A DNA stretch of 60,475 bases, from positions 1 through 60,475 of the forward strand of contig CAYWGR010000006.1 of the NCBI GenBank assembly GCA_964458015.1, read 5' to 3'. The notes below the pieces were generated by a model that was not told the origin of the DNA, searched no databases, and saw only the letters and a list, made by a program, of their open reading frames with translations. Each line of letters opens with the position of its first letter. Within the stretch, counting starts at the first letter, position 1. Both the position numbers and the translations under genes were made by a program. This document shows, piece by piece, positions 9,324 to 19,110 of this stretch. This DNA comes from CAYWGR01 sp964458015. Lineage in GTDB: Bacteria > Planctomycetota > Planctomycetia > Pirellulales > Thermoguttaceae.

Positions 9324-9890
9324 ATGGCCAACCGCGACAATCACTACGAAGCGGCGTTCGAGGAATTCCTTCGCGCGCATGGCGTTCCTTATGTGGCGGT
9401 CGATGAGGCAAAACGCAGCCTGATGAGCGACGGCGCTTCGATCAAGTCGCTCGATTTCATCGTTTCCGCCCCCGGCCAAAAAACCTGGCTGGTCGATGTC
9501 AAAGGTCGCCGATTTCCGTCGGGCGAAATTCAGAAGCAATACTGGAAGAATTGGTCGACGCGTGACGACCTGCAAAGCCTGGCCCAGTGGGAGCGGCTGT
9601 TCGGTGAAAATTTCGGCGGGCTGTTCGTCTTCGCCTACGACGTGCTTGGCAATCGATCGCCGCTACCGGCCGAGGAACTGTTTTCATTCCGGGAAAGTTG
9701 CTATGGGTTCGTCGCGGTGCCGCTTCTGGATTACGCCTCCCATGCCCGGCCCATTTCGCCGCGTTGGGACACTTGGGCGATGCCTGCCGGCGATTTTCGC
9801 CGCTATGCCCGCCCCCTGACCGATCTGCTGGGATTGCCTCCTGTTTCAAAGCCGTTGATCCATGCAGACAAAAAATCCCGAGAACCCTAA
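9324..9890 (+). CDS. HYExAFE family protein (restriction-endonuclease-like fold)
   Basis: A 188-residue protein whose N-terminus 'NHYEAAFEEFLR' carries the H-Y-E-x-A-F-E signature of this planctomycete family. Further in, 'KSLDFIVSAPGQ' followed by 'WLVDVKGRRF' has the D...(D/E)xK spacing of PD-(D/E)xK nucleases (Asp about 53; Asp-Val-Lys about 67-69), so a nuclease-like fold is inferred. No specificity domain or methylase is adjacent. The stop codon (9888-9890) lies within the left direct repeat of the palindromic element that follows. Confidence 0.8.
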   Translation: MANRDNHYEAAFEEFLRAHGVPYVAVDEAKRSLMSDGASIKSLDFIVSAPGQKTWLVDVKGRRFPSGEIQKQYWKNWSTRDDLQSLAQWERLFGENFGGLFVFAYDVLGNRSPLPAEELFSFRESCYGFVAVPLLDYASHARPISPRWDTWAMPAGDFRRYARPLTDLLGLPPVSKPLIHADKKSREP

Positions 9891-10017
9891 GTGGTTTCCG
9901 TTGCGGAAACGCCGTAGGCAGGGAGTCATTCTGAGCGCAGCGAAGAATCTTCCGCATTTCCGAGATTCTTCGCTGCGATCAGAATGACAATTTGGCTTTC
10001 CGCAACTGAACCCTAAG
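9882..10017. repeat. Palindromic repeat element flanked by 10-bp direct repeats
   Basis: Two 26-base arms, 9925-9950 and 9963-9988, are reverse complements with one mismatch around a 12-base centre. Outside them GTTGCGGAAA (9900-9909) pairs with TTTCCGCAAC (9997-10006). The whole structure is bracketed by identical 10-mers GAACCCTAAG at 9882-9891 and 10008-10017, which look like a target duplication. The arm sequence is of a REP-like type found dispersed in many genomes. Positions 10018-10206 that follow contain no recognised feature. Confidence 0.75.
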
Positions 10018-10206
10018 CAGAACTCCTTGCAGCCCTGATTTTGCCCTTGAATACCGGTAGAAACGACGGCACTGCCTAGATGGGCTACGCTCACACCCCC
10101 ACGCAGAGCCATTTTCTCTCCGGTTTTCCCTGGAATTCTCGGGCGAGGCAACGTAAGATCAATGAATAAGGGCAATTGCCGGACCGGGACCGAGGGAAAA
10201 ACTTGG

Positions 10207-13200
10207 ATGATGACTAATTTTATTGTCCGCGCCAAATCTCTGGCCCTTCGTTCCGTCTCTTTGGCCATGCTGCCGGCTGTTTTTCTAGCAGCAACCGTCG
10301 TGCTGGGGTTGTCGGCCGATTTCGCGGTCGCCCAAACCTCGGAGCGATCCACGCCTACCGTTTCGTATTACGCCGCCTTCGCCCCGTTCTACGAAGGCGA
10401 GTATCTCGACGCCCTTCGAGCGTTTCAATCCGAGGGACGCGGTTCGATCAAGAACGCCCAATCGCGGTGGATCGACTCGATCTGCTATGAAACGATGTGC
10501 GGCGAGTGCTACTATCAGATGGGCCTTTTCGATAAGGCCTTGCAACATTATACAGCCGCCCTGCAACTCTACAAATCCTTCTCCGACTGGATGGTCAAAG
10601 TCCAGTTTCCCCCTTCGATCCGTGTGGCCGGAGCCGGAGCCCGTAAAGTCGTTCCCTGGGGCCAATCGACTCGGCAATCTCAATTGGGCCACTATCCTTC
10701 GTCGATGTTGATCGCCCAGGGACAGATCGATATGAACGACGTGGTGAAGAAAGGCGGCATCGTGCAGCAGGCCAATCTTTACCCCGTCACGCCGCAGGAG
10801 ATTCTCCGCATGACGACGCTGGCATTGCGTCGTCGGGGAATGCTCTTGGGGCCTGTTGCTAAATACGACTCGTTAACCGCGGATGTGATGGCCGCAATGA
10901 CCCGACCGATTGGACCGCCTAACCATTGGTCGGATGCATGGACCAGCGCCGAGCGTGGGCTGGCTCTTTGGGCAGGCGGGAAAGACGTGCAGGCTGCCGG
11001 CTATCTGCAAAGGGCCGTCTTGGCCGGCGGTCAATTCGATCATCCGATGACGTGCATTGCTCTGTTGGAATTGGGGCGGCTTTCGCTCGTGCGGGGCGAG
11101 TATCCCGCCGCCGCAAAATTCTTCGAGGAATCCACCTACGCCGCCGTCAACTACAACGATTTCGGCGTTCTCGAAGAAGCATTCCGCTACGGCGCTCTCA
11201 CCCACTTGATGGCGAATCGGAAGGGCGTCTATCCGCTCTTAGAGCCGGCCATCCAATGGGCGAAAGTGAAAAACCTGCGTCAACTGCGGGCGTCGCTTCT
11301 TTTATGTGCTGCTGAAAACTACGCCGTATTGGGCAAAACGCGGCAGGCCGTGGCCATGCTCGATGAAGCGCGCGCCACGATCGGCCGCCGCAAAATGGCC
11401 GGCGGCGCCATCGGCGCCCGCCTAAGCTACCTGACTGCCTTGACGGCCTTCCAGCAAAAACGCCCCGCCGAGGGAAATGCCGCTTTGGCCGCGGCGATGG
11501 GTTACATGCGGCACGGCTCGCTGTGGCTGTTCCACATCGGTATGGCCGACGAAATGTACCTGAGCGGCGCCGCCTCGCCCCGCGCGGCCATGGATCTGTT
11601 TGCCGACGTGCTGCGCGATCCGCAATCGGCCGACTGGGCCGCTGATCCCCTGGAATCGTTGACCTCGTTGATGACTCCGCACCCGCTGCCGTTGGAACAT
11701 TGGTTCGAGGTGGCGATCGAGCGAAAAGACAACGATATCGCGATTGAAGTTGCCGAGCGAGCTCGACGGCATCGGTTCTTCAGTTCGCTGGAATTCGGCG
11801 GCCGGGTGGAATCATTGCGGTGGATTTTCGAGTCGCCGGTGGACGCACTGCCGCAGCAGGCCCAACTCCAAAGGCAAGAGCTTCTCTCTCGGTATCCCGC
11901 GTACGAGCAGCTTTCGCAACAGGCAGGAAAAATTCGCGAGGCCCTTAGGAAAGAGCCCTTGGTTGCGCCCGACCAGGTGGCGTTGAAAGAACAAACGCGC
12001 GGATTGGGCGAGCTGGCGTCGATTAGTCAGCAACAAGAGGCGATTTTGCACGAAATCGCATTAAGGCGCGAGCCCGCGGCCATGGTTTTTCCGCCTTTGC
12101 GAAAAACATCCGACATCCAGAAATCGCTGCCCGAAAAACAGGCTGCCTTGATTTTCTTCGCCACGAGCCGGCGTTTGTATGGATTCTTGATGAACAACGA
12201 ACGCCTTGCCGTTTGGCAAGTCAATTCACCGGCGTCCTTGCTCAAGGAAATGCAAACCGCGTTGCGCGAGATGGGTAACCACCAAGCCAACAGTGAGCTG
12301 GCGATCAAGGATTTGAGCGAAACGAAATGGAAACAGGCGGCCAAACAAGCGTTGGATAGCCTGTTGAAAGGTTCCGTGGCCGATTTTAGCCAGCCATTCG
12401 AGGAACTGGTCATCGTGCCCGACGGCGCGCTGTGGTATCTGCCGTTCGAGGCCTTGCAAGTGACGGTGGAGAAAAAATCGCAGCCTTTGATCTCTCGCTT
12501 CCGCATTCGCTATGCCCCGACGCTGTCACTGGCCACATCGCGGGGACCGGGTCGCAGCCCGTCGGGCGGCACGGCGGTAATCGTGGGCAAACTTTACCCC
12601 CGCGATGAGGATGCCAAGGCCAAGGCCGCTTTCGACCAATTAGCCGCGGTCACTCCCGGTGCCGCGGCAATCCGCGCCCCAGCACCGGCCCCATCGGCGA
12701 TCTACGGCTCGCTGTTCCAACGGCTGGTCGTGTTGGACGATCTGGTCGTTTCCGAACAAGATCCCTACGGTTGGTCGCCCGCACCGATCGATCGCGGCAA
12801 GGCGGGCACGACGCTTTCCGATTGGCTCCAATTGCCTTGGGGTGGCCCCGACGTCATCATTTTACCCGGCTTCCACACGGCGGCCGAAGATTCGCTGAAA
12901 CGCATGAATCGCGCATTGCCGGGCAATGATATGTTTTTGGCCACTTGCGGACTCATGGCCAACGGCGCACGCACGATACTTCTCAGCCGCTGGCGCACCG
13001 GCGGGCAAACCAGTTTCGATCTGGTGCGCGAGTTTGTTCAGGAAATGACCAACACTTCGCCGGCCGACGCCTGGCAGAGGGCCGTGATGCTTACGGCCGG
13101 CTCGCGACTGAATATCGAGGCCGAGCCCCGCATCAAAAAAGTGGTAACCGAAGAGACACCCAAAGCCGCCCATCCATTCTTCTGGGCTGGCTACATGCTG

Positions 13201-13341
13201 ATTGATTGCGGCACGGCGGCCGAACAACCCGAGCCTAAAGCCGAGGAGCCGGTCATTAAGTTGAAAAAACCGGCAGCTCCCCCGGAAGAGAAGAAGCTCG
13301 ACACTCCCCCCAAAAAACCGGCGGCTGGCAAAAAGAAGTAA
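10207..13341 (+). CDS. Exported CHAT-domain (caspase-like) protein with helical repeats
   Basis: About 1044 residues. The N-terminus (to about residue 43) is a signal peptide ending near 'FAVAQ'. The middle (about 50-600) is TPR-like helical repeat, e.g. 'CYYQMGLFDKALQHYTAALQLY'. The C-terminal third is a CHAT domain: 'VIVPDGALWYLPFEAL', catalytic His890 in 'LPGFHTAAED' and Cys914 in 'FLATCGLMANGARTILLSRW'. CHAT domains are caspase-like cysteine peptidases. The last 50 residues are Lys/Pro/Glu-rich, perhaps cell-wall associated. The ATG at 10207 gives a standard signal peptide and a GAGGG site; ATG 10162 is an alternative. A TPR protein gene follows, possibly functionally linked. Confidence 0.85.
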   Translation: MMTNFIVRAKSLALRSVSLAMLPAVFLAATVVLGLSADFAVAQTSERSTPTVSYYAAFAPFYEGEYLDALRAFQSEGRGSIKNAQSRWIDSICYETMCGECYYQMGLFDKALQHYTAALQLYKSFSDWMVKVQFPPSIRVAGAGARKVVPWGQSTRQSQLGHYPSSMLIAQGQIDMNDVVKKGGIVQQANLYPVTPQEILRMTTLALRRRGMLLGPVAKYDSLTADVMAAMTRPIGPPNHWSDAWTSAERGLALWAGGKDVQAAGYLQRAVLAGGQFDHPMTCIALLELGRLSLVRGEYPAAAKFFEESTYAAVNYNDFGVLEEAFRYGALTHLMANRKGVYPLLEPAIQWAKVKNLRQLRASLLLCAAENYAVLGKTRQAVAMLDEARATIGRRKMAGGAIGARLSYLTALTAFQQKRPAEGNAALAAAMGYMRHGSLWLFHIGMADEMYLSGAASPRAAMDLFADVLRDPQSADWAADPLESLTSLMTPHPLPLEHWFEVAIERKDNDIAIEVAERARRHRFFSSLEFGGRVESLRWIFESPVDALPQQAQLQRQELLSRYPAYEQLSQQAGKIREALRKEPLVAPDQVALKEQTRGLGELASISQQQEAILHEIALRREPAAMVFPPLRKTSDIQKSLPEKQAALIFFATSRRLYGFLMNNERLAVWQVNSPASLLKEMQTALREMGNHQANSELAIKDLSETKWKQAAKQALDSLLKGSVADFSQPFEELVIVPDGALWYLPFEALQVTVEKKSQPLISRFRIRYAPTLSLATSRGPGRSPSGGTAVIVGKLYPRDEDAKAKAAFDQLAAVTPGAAAIRAPAPAPSAIYGSLFQRLVVLDDLVVSEQDPYGWSPAPIDRGKAGTTLSDWLQLPWGGPDVIILPGFHTAAEDSLKRMNRALPGNDMFLATCGLMANGARTILLSRWRTGGQTSFDLVREFVQEMTNTSPADAWQRAVMLTAGSRLNIEAEPRIKKVVTEETPKAAHPFFWAGYMLIDCGTAAEQPEPKAEEPVIKLKKPAAPPEEKKLDTPPKKPAAGKKK

Positions 13342-13365
13342 TTCTGTCTTGCCGCGATGCAGGTT

Positions 13366-13475
13366 ATTGCGTTTTGCGTTGCTCATGACCTTTTTCTCGG
13401 CCCATTGCCCCGCAAGCTCGGCTGGAGCAGAGTCGTATGCAATGGAATCAGGATCATGGGCACTGGTCGGCATCG
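13366..13475 (+). repeat. Dispersed repeat, copy A
   Basis: About 110 bases that align throughout with 15371-15480 (same orientation) and with 52347-52454 (inverted). The best conserved block is 'CTCGGCTGGAGCAG' near its centre. It lies in the leader of the TPR gene. An open frame on the opposite strand (12862-13473) depends on this repeat and is not a gene. Confidence 0.7.
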
Positions 13476-13541
13476 ATAATTCTCGGCTTTCGTCTTCGAC
13501 CGTTGTTTTCTATAATGGCCGCCGAGAGAAAGGGTCTATTT

Positions 13542-15230
13542 ATGTTCAAATCCATGAATATCTTGGCGACGGCCTTGTTTTTGTCGGCTTATGTCAGCAT
13601 AGCGATTGCCTCGGGCGAGGGGCAGGAAGACCTCGACAAAGCCACCGAAGCCAAACTGAACGCCACAACCGTCAGTGACTTGAGTGATGTGATCCGTCTG
13701 ACGGAAAACGCCTTGAAGAAAGGGCTCGACGAGGCCAATGCCGATTTCGCTAATAAGCTTTTGTCCTCATCGCTGTTTCAACGTGGGCAGGAAACCGTCA
13801 AACAACTTTTAACCATTGTCAGTTCGCCCGCCGATTTTCGCGCAAAACGCCAATATGCCCTTGCCGATCTGGAAAAATCCGTCAAGCTGGACCCCAAGCA
13901 ACCGGAGGCGCATGTTTTGATCGCCCAGTTGCATCTGGTGCCCGGCGGGGAAGCGAAAAAGGCACGCGAGTCGCTCGACAAAGCATAGGAAGCAGGGTTG
14001 GAGGAACCGCAGTCTCGCGGTAAAGCCCTGATGTTGCGGTCCGGCTTGCAAGAGAAGCCCGAAAAGAAGGTGGCCGATCTCGATGAAGCCGTGCGTTTGA
14101 TGCCGGCCAATGCCGATGCGATCCGCGCGCGAGGGCTTCTGTTGGCGGATCTCAATAAATTGGAGCCCGCCCTGGCCGATCTCAACAAGGCTATCGAGCT
14201 GGACCCCGAGGACGGCTCCTCTTATGAGGCGAAAGCGATTGTTTTGGCCCGGCTCAAAAAATACGACGAATCCTTGGCCGCGCTCGACAAGGCCGGCCAG
14301 CTTAGCCCCGATTCCGTCATGCCGTTGTTACAGCGTGCCCGCGTTCATTCGTTCCAGATGAAGCCCGACTCGGCCCTGGAGGATCTCAACAAGGCGCTAG
14401 CCAAGGACGGCGACAACGTGGCCGTGTTGTTGATGCGGGCGAGTGTGTATCAAGAGAAAGGCAATCGCACAAAGGCCATGGCCGACGTGGACAAGGCCCT
14501 GAAAATTCGCCCTGATCTGCCCATTGCCATTCGCACGCGGGCGCTGTTGTTGGCCGACGGTCAGATGTATGACGATGCCGTAATCGAGTTGGAGAAGCTC
14601 TGCAAGCTCGACCCCAAAGACACTTTGGCTTTGCTACAGTTGGCCATGCTTTATAGCGCTCAAAAGAAGCCCGCCAAGGCCGTCGAAGCATACACCAACC
14701 TGCTGGCATTGGATCCCAAGGAATGGCGTGCGCTGCGCGGCCGCGGCGACGTTTACTTGAACCAAGGCCGGCAGTCCGAAGCGCTGGCCGACTATGAAAA
14801 GGCCTTGTTGATCGAACCTGCCGATCACGGCATTCTGAATAATCTCGCCTGGGTATTGGCCACCTCGCCGGACGAAAAACTTCGCAACGGCCGTCGCGCC
14901 GTCGAATTGGCCACGAAAGCATGTGAAGTGTCGGAATACAAGTTGGCCTATATCCTCAGCACCTTGGCCGCCGCGTATGCCGAGACCGGTGATTTCGACG
15001 CGGCCGTCAAGTGGTCGTCCAAGGCCGTCGAAATCGGCGACAAGGAACACGATGATTCGTTGAAGACCGAACTGGAAAGCTACAAAGCCAAAAAGCCTTG
15101 GCGGGAATTGCTCACCGAGGAAAAGGCGGTCGAAAAGAAACCGGCGGAAAAGAAACAGACTTCCAAGAAATCCGAAAAAAAGAGGTCGGCCGAAAAGAAA
15201 TCTAAGGAAAAAGAGTCAAAAGAAAAATAG
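13542..15230 (+). pseudogene. Exported TPR protein interrupted by an in-frame TAG
   Basis: A TPR protein of about 562 residues if read through. It has a signal peptide ('MFKSMNILATALFLSAYVSI', cleaved near 'AIAS'), one domain to residue 148, then at least six tetratricopeptide repeats such as 'ALADLNKAIELDPEDGSSYEAKA' split across frames of 34 residues, and a Lys/Glu-rich tail. TAG at 13986-13988 interrupts it in the middle of a helix ('SLDKA' stop 'EAGLEEPQ'); frame and similarity are continuous on both sides, so a CAG glutamine may have become TAG. The 3' part could restart at a TTG near 13998. Either a recent pseudogene, two separate products or a sequencing error. It follows the CHAT gene on the same strand. 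Confidence 0.75.
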
Positions 15231-15370
15231 TATCGCCCAAGCTTTATCAGAAGGGCCGAAACTCATGGCTTATGCTTCGGCATAACGCGTTTCGTGCCTG
15301 CGTATAACCAAGAGTCCATGCCTTCCGCCTAGCCGTCCCACCTCGTTGCGGAGATTCAGCCATGCGATGT

Positions 15371-15480
15371 TTGTTGCATTCTGCATTGTCAAGAAACATT
15401 TTCGCGGCCATTGGACCAGCAAACTCGGCTGGAGCAGCCGTGTGTGTGGTTAAGCGTGGATCATTGGCAATGTCGGCGTC
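15371..15480 (+). repeat. Dispersed repeat, copy B
   Basis: The second copy of the repeat at 13366-13475, and the one closest to the inverted copy at 52347-52454. It directly precedes and slightly overlaps the start of the esterase-like gene, just as copy A precedes the TPR gene. Confidence 0.7.
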
Positions 15481-17473
15481 ATTAGTTATCGCTTGTTGCA
15501 TATTTCTATCCAGCGTTTCATTTCTACGAGGCGATGATTTGGATTTTCCGCAACAAAGATTCCCAGGCGGAAAACCCAACGCCATGATGCACCGCTATTT
15601 GTTGCAACAGGTCGAGCAGGCCTTGCAGCCATGGAAGGTCGCCTACGAAAAGCTCAAAACGCCCGAGGATATCGCCGCTTATCAGAAACGTCTGCGCGAG
15701 AAATGCCTCGATGCCATCGGAGGCTTGCCTGAGCGGACGCCGCTTGAGCCGCAAATCACAGGCACGATCGTTCGACCAGGTTATCGTGTCGAAAAAATCA
15801 TCTTCCAAAGCCAACCGAGGCATTATGTTACCGGACTTTTCTTTCTTCCTGATGCCACGAACTTCAAGCCGCCGTATCCTGGCATTGTTGTGCCCTGCGG
15901 TCATTCTCCTCTCGGCAAAGGCTACGAGGCGTATCAATCCATGGGCGCCCTGTTGGCGTTAAACGGCATGGCCGGACTGATCTTCGATCCCATCGACCAG
16001 GGTGAGCGCGGACAGTATCTTGGCCCAGGCGGATGGCCCGAACTCAATAGCGTTCGCGCCCATATCATGGTCGGCATGGGCAGCATCCTATTAGGCCAAA
16101 ACACCGCCCGTTTCGAAATCTGGGACGGCATGCGAGCAATCGATTATCTTCAATCGCGTTCTGAAATCGATCCTAACCGCATCGGCTGCACCGGCTGTAG
16201 CGGCGGCGGCACGCAAACCGCCTACCTCATGGCTCTGGACGACCGCATCCGTTGTGCCGCTCCGAGCTGTTACATCACAAGCATGTCGAAACTCCTCAAC
16301 ACCATTGGCCCTCAAGACAGCGAGCAGCATTTCTTCGGCCAACTCGCTTTCGGCATGGATCACGCCGACTGGATTATGATGCGTGCCCCGTCGCCCGTCC
16401 TGATTCTCGCAGCCACCAAAGATTTTTTCGATATCCATGGCACATGGGATTCGTTCCGTTATGCCAAACGGCTTTACACCCGCCAAGGTTTCGCCGAACG
16501 AATGGAAATCTTGGAAGCAGATACGGAACACGGATATGGAGTCCTTCAACACGAAGGCGCCGCCCGCTGGATGTCGCGTTGGCTGATGGGAAAAGATCAG
16601 CCGATCACTCAGCCGCCGATCACATTGCTCACCAACAAGGAATACCAATGCACGCCCGACGGGAAAGTCATGTCGTTGCCCGGTGCACGATCGGTTTACG
16701 ATCTGAATGAAGATTACGAAAACACATTATCGCAGCAGCGTACGACAAAATGGGCCGCCGGCGATCACGAGCCTTTATTGCAGCGAGTGCGGCAGATGGC
16801 AGGCATCCGCAAGCTTACCGAATTGCCAAAACCAAAAATCGAATCGCAAGGCACGATTACGCGAAAAGGTTATCGCATTGATAAACTGTTGATCGAGCCC
16901 GAGAATGGCATCGTACTGTCGGCACTTTTGTTTTTGCCGGAAAAACCGAAGTCGGACAGCGTTATGCTCTATGTTCATCCGCAGACGAAAGCGGCAGCCT
17001 GCCAGGGTGGCCCCATCGAGCGATATGTACAAGACGGCCAAACGGTGCTGGCGGTCGATCTGCGCGGCATGGGGGAAACCCAGGCTACACCGAGTTCAGA
17101 GGCTTATTCCGCGGAATACCAAGACGCCACGATTGCCTATCTGCTGGGTCGCTCCTACGTCGGAATGCGGGCCGAGGATATTCTGGTTTGCGCCCGGTAT
17201 GCTTCGGAGCAAATCGCCGCCGGAAAACCGGGCGGCGTGCAACTCATGGCCGTAGGCAATGCGGGCATCGCCGCCCTTCATGCCGCCGTTTTAGAACCAG
17301 ATTGCTTCAAAAAGGTATATATTATCGGAATGTATCCCTCCTGGTCGTCGATGATTCACCAACGCATGAACCGCGGAATGGTCACCCACATCGTCCATGG
17401 CGCCTTGACCTGGTACGACTTACCCAACCTTGCCGCGGTTTTAGGCAATAAACTTAGCATCACGCCGGAATGA
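15470..17473 (+). CDS. Exported tandem alpha/beta-hydrolase (acetylxylan-esterase-like)
   Basis: About 667 residues with a signal peptide ('MSASLVIACCIFLSSVSFLRG'). The first half is an alpha/beta hydrolase: 'PYPGIVVPCGHSPLGKGY' (oxyanion region), nucleophile Ser244 in 'GCTGCSGGGTQTAYLMAL', Asp in 'DFFDIHGTWDSFRY' and His in 'EADTEHGYGVLQHEG'. The second half repeats the fold ('MLYVHPQTKAAA', 'LAVDLRGMGETQ') but the nucleophile elbow reads 'AVGNAGIAALHAAV', with Asn in place of Ser, so it is probably not catalytic. Likely a periplasmic carbohydrate or polysaccharide esterase, substrate unknown. ATG 15470 is preferred because the signal peptide begins there; the frame is open upstream through the repeat. 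Confidence 0.8.
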   Translation: MSASLVIACCIFLSSVSFLRGDDLDFPQQRFPGGKPNAMMHRYLLQQVEQALQPWKVAYEKLKTPEDIAAYQKRLREKCLDAIGGLPERTPLEPQITGTIVRPGYRVEKIIFQSQPRHYVTGLFFLPDATNFKPPYPGIVVPCGHSPLGKGYEAYQSMGALLALNGMAGLIFDPIDQGERGQYLGPGGWPELNSVRAHIMVGMGSILLGQNTARFEIWDGMRAIDYLQSRSEIDPNRIGCTGCSGGGTQTAYLMALDDRIRCAAPSCYITSMSKLLNTIGPQDSEQHFFGQLAFGMDHADWIMMRAPSPVLILAATKDFFDIHGTWDSFRYAKRLYTRQGFAERMEILEADTEHGYGVLQHEGAARWMSRWLMGKDQPITQPPITLLTNKEYQCTPDGKVMSLPGARSVYDLNEDYENTLSQQRTTKWAAGDHEPLLQRVRQMAGIRKLTELPKPKIESQGTITRKGYRIDKLLIEPENGIVLSALLFLPEKPKSDSVMLYVHPQTKAAACQGGPIERYVQDGQTVLAVDLRGMGETQATPSSEAYSAEYQDATIAYLLGRSYVGMRAEDILVCARYASEQIAAGKPGGVQLMAVGNAGIAALHAAVLEPDCFKKVYIIGMYPSWSSMIHQRMNRGMVTHIVHGALTWYDLPNLAAVLGNKLSITPE

Positions 17474-17616
17474 ACGCCGCAGCTCAAGGGCACTGTGTCC
17501 TCATCCGTTGATCTGTCGTAGAGCAGGCGTCTTGTTAGTCAAAAACCAATGCAGGCGAAACGTCTACTTCACAAGGAAAAAGATCCCGCTTGTTTTGCCA
17601 TCGATCAAAAGGCTCG

Positions 17617-18918
17617 TCAATAACCATATAAAGAGGACCGGCTCCAGGGTATCTCGTTCACACCGGGGCGCGCGAAAGTCACCTGGAACAGTTGCAGGGC
17701 GCCGATGCTGAATGCCGCGCAGGAACCGGACAAATAGAGCCGCCACATGCGCACGAATCGCTCGTCGTACATGCGGGCTACCGACGCGGCCGAAGTCTCG
17801 AACCGTTGCAGCCAATACCGGATCGTCTTGGCATAATGCAACCGCAGATTCTCAACGTCGAGAATCGAAAAACCACACGGCTCGAACAGTTCCATCATTT
17901 CGCGCAACGACGGGGGATACGTGCCGGGGAAGATTCGATGCTCTATCCAGGGATTGATTTTTGCGGGCTGATCTTGTCCGATGCTTTGGATCAATCCGCG
18001 GCCCATCGGCGAAAGACAACGGTTCATCATCCGGCCAAACTCGCGATAATGACGGCTTCCCACATGTTCTAACATGCCTAGCGAAACCAAGGCATCGAAT
18101 CGCCCGGTGATGTTGCGGTAATCGTCTTCAATAAACTCAACACGCGAACCAAGCCCTTCGGCTTTTGCCTGCCGGCGGGCATATTCGGTTTGCGGTTTCG
18201 AGATATTGAACGATTTCACGGTTACGCCGTAGTCGCGCGCCATCAACAGAGCCAAGGCGCCCCAGCCGCCTCCCACTTCAACCACGCTTTCGCCCGGTCG
18301 AAGCCAAAGTTTTCGGCACACATAATCCAGCTTGGCGCGCTGGGCATCTTCCAGCGTCAGATCGGGAGTGGAAAAATACGCTCCGCTGTATACCATCGCA
18401 TCGTCGAGCCAAAGCCGGTAGAAGTCGTTGCCGATATCGTAGTGGTGATGGATATTCTGGCGCGCACCGGTAAGCGTGTTGGGGCGCACACGATACATGG
18501 CGCGCAAATAGGCCTGAATCCTGTTGCCCGACATGCTTACATCCGCCAGTGAACGATTCACGGATTCCAACATCGATACCAAATCGCCTTCGACCTCCAA
18601 GCGGCCATCGCTATAAGCGTCACCGAAACAAAGATGCGGATTGAACACCACTTTCCAAAATGTCGCCCGGTCGCGGAACACAACTCGGGCAACAGGTGTT
18701 GTCGCGGATTCGGTAATTTCCTCACCATTCCAAAACACCAGACGTAGCGGCGGACCACCAAGCCATCGCAACAGCCGGTGTGCAAGGCGACGTTCAAGGT
18801 TCCAGATATGTCGACCATCTGGCGCCATGCAGGCGTCTACCGAGCGGGCCAGGGGATCTTCTACCGAATAGCTTTCAGACCTCGGCGCTTGGACGAAGGG
18901 AGAATGAGGGGGAGACAT
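17617..18918 (-). CDS. Cyclopropane-fatty-acyl-phospholipid synthase family methyltransferase
   Basis: About 433 residues. The C-terminal two thirds is the SAM-dependent CFA synthase domain: 'HYDIGNDFYRLWLDDAMVYSGAYF', SAM loop 'VVEVGGGWGALALLMARDYG', 'YEFARRQA'-like helix, 'DALVSLGMLEHVGSRHY' and 'IEHRIFPGTYPPSLREM'. It would transfer a methylene or methyl group to unsaturated acyl chains of membrane lipids. The start at 18918 follows a near-consensus AGGAGGTG (18924-18931 on the plus strand); a further upstream ATG lacks such a site. No neighbour suggests a specific product. Confidence 0.92.
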   Translation of the reverse strand: MSPPHSPFVQAPRSESYSVEDPLARSVDACMAPDGRHIWNLERRLAHRLLRWLGGPPLRLVFWNGEEITESATTPVARVVFRDRATFWKVVFNPHLCFGDAYSDGRLEVEGDLVSMLESVNRSLADVSMSGNRIQAYLRAMYRVRPNTLTGARQNIHHHYDIGNDFYRLWLDDAMVYSGAYFSTPDLTLEDAQRAKLDYVCRKLWLRPGESVVEVGGGWGALALLMARDYGVTVKSFNISKPQTEYARRQAKAEGLGSRVEFIEDDYRNITGRFDALVSLGMLEHVGSRHYREFGRMMNRCLSPMGRGLIQSIGQDQPAKINPWIEHRIFPGTYPPSLREMMELFEPCGFSILDVENLRLHYAKTIRYWLQRFETSAASVARMYDERFVRMWRLYLSGSCAAFSIGALQLFQVTFARPGVNEIPWSRSSLYGY

Positions 18919-19110
18919 AAGAACACCTCCTGCTTCTGCCACGACTTCCGCGTAAAAAAACTACACGGGCGATACAGTCGGAAATGTCAGTCTCAAGCAA
19001 ACGACACGGTTTTATTTTACCCCTCGATTGTAGAGAATCAATCTGCCAGGCGAAAACTTCCCCCCCCCAGGATGCGAGGCCTTTCCCTTGGGATGAACCG
19101 AATAGGGAGC

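Noticed and set aside
12862..13473. Open frame of 203 codons on the minus strand opposite the CHAT gene end
   Set aside because: It is a shadow of the CHAT coding frame plus the dispersed repeat; no ribosome site and no family character.
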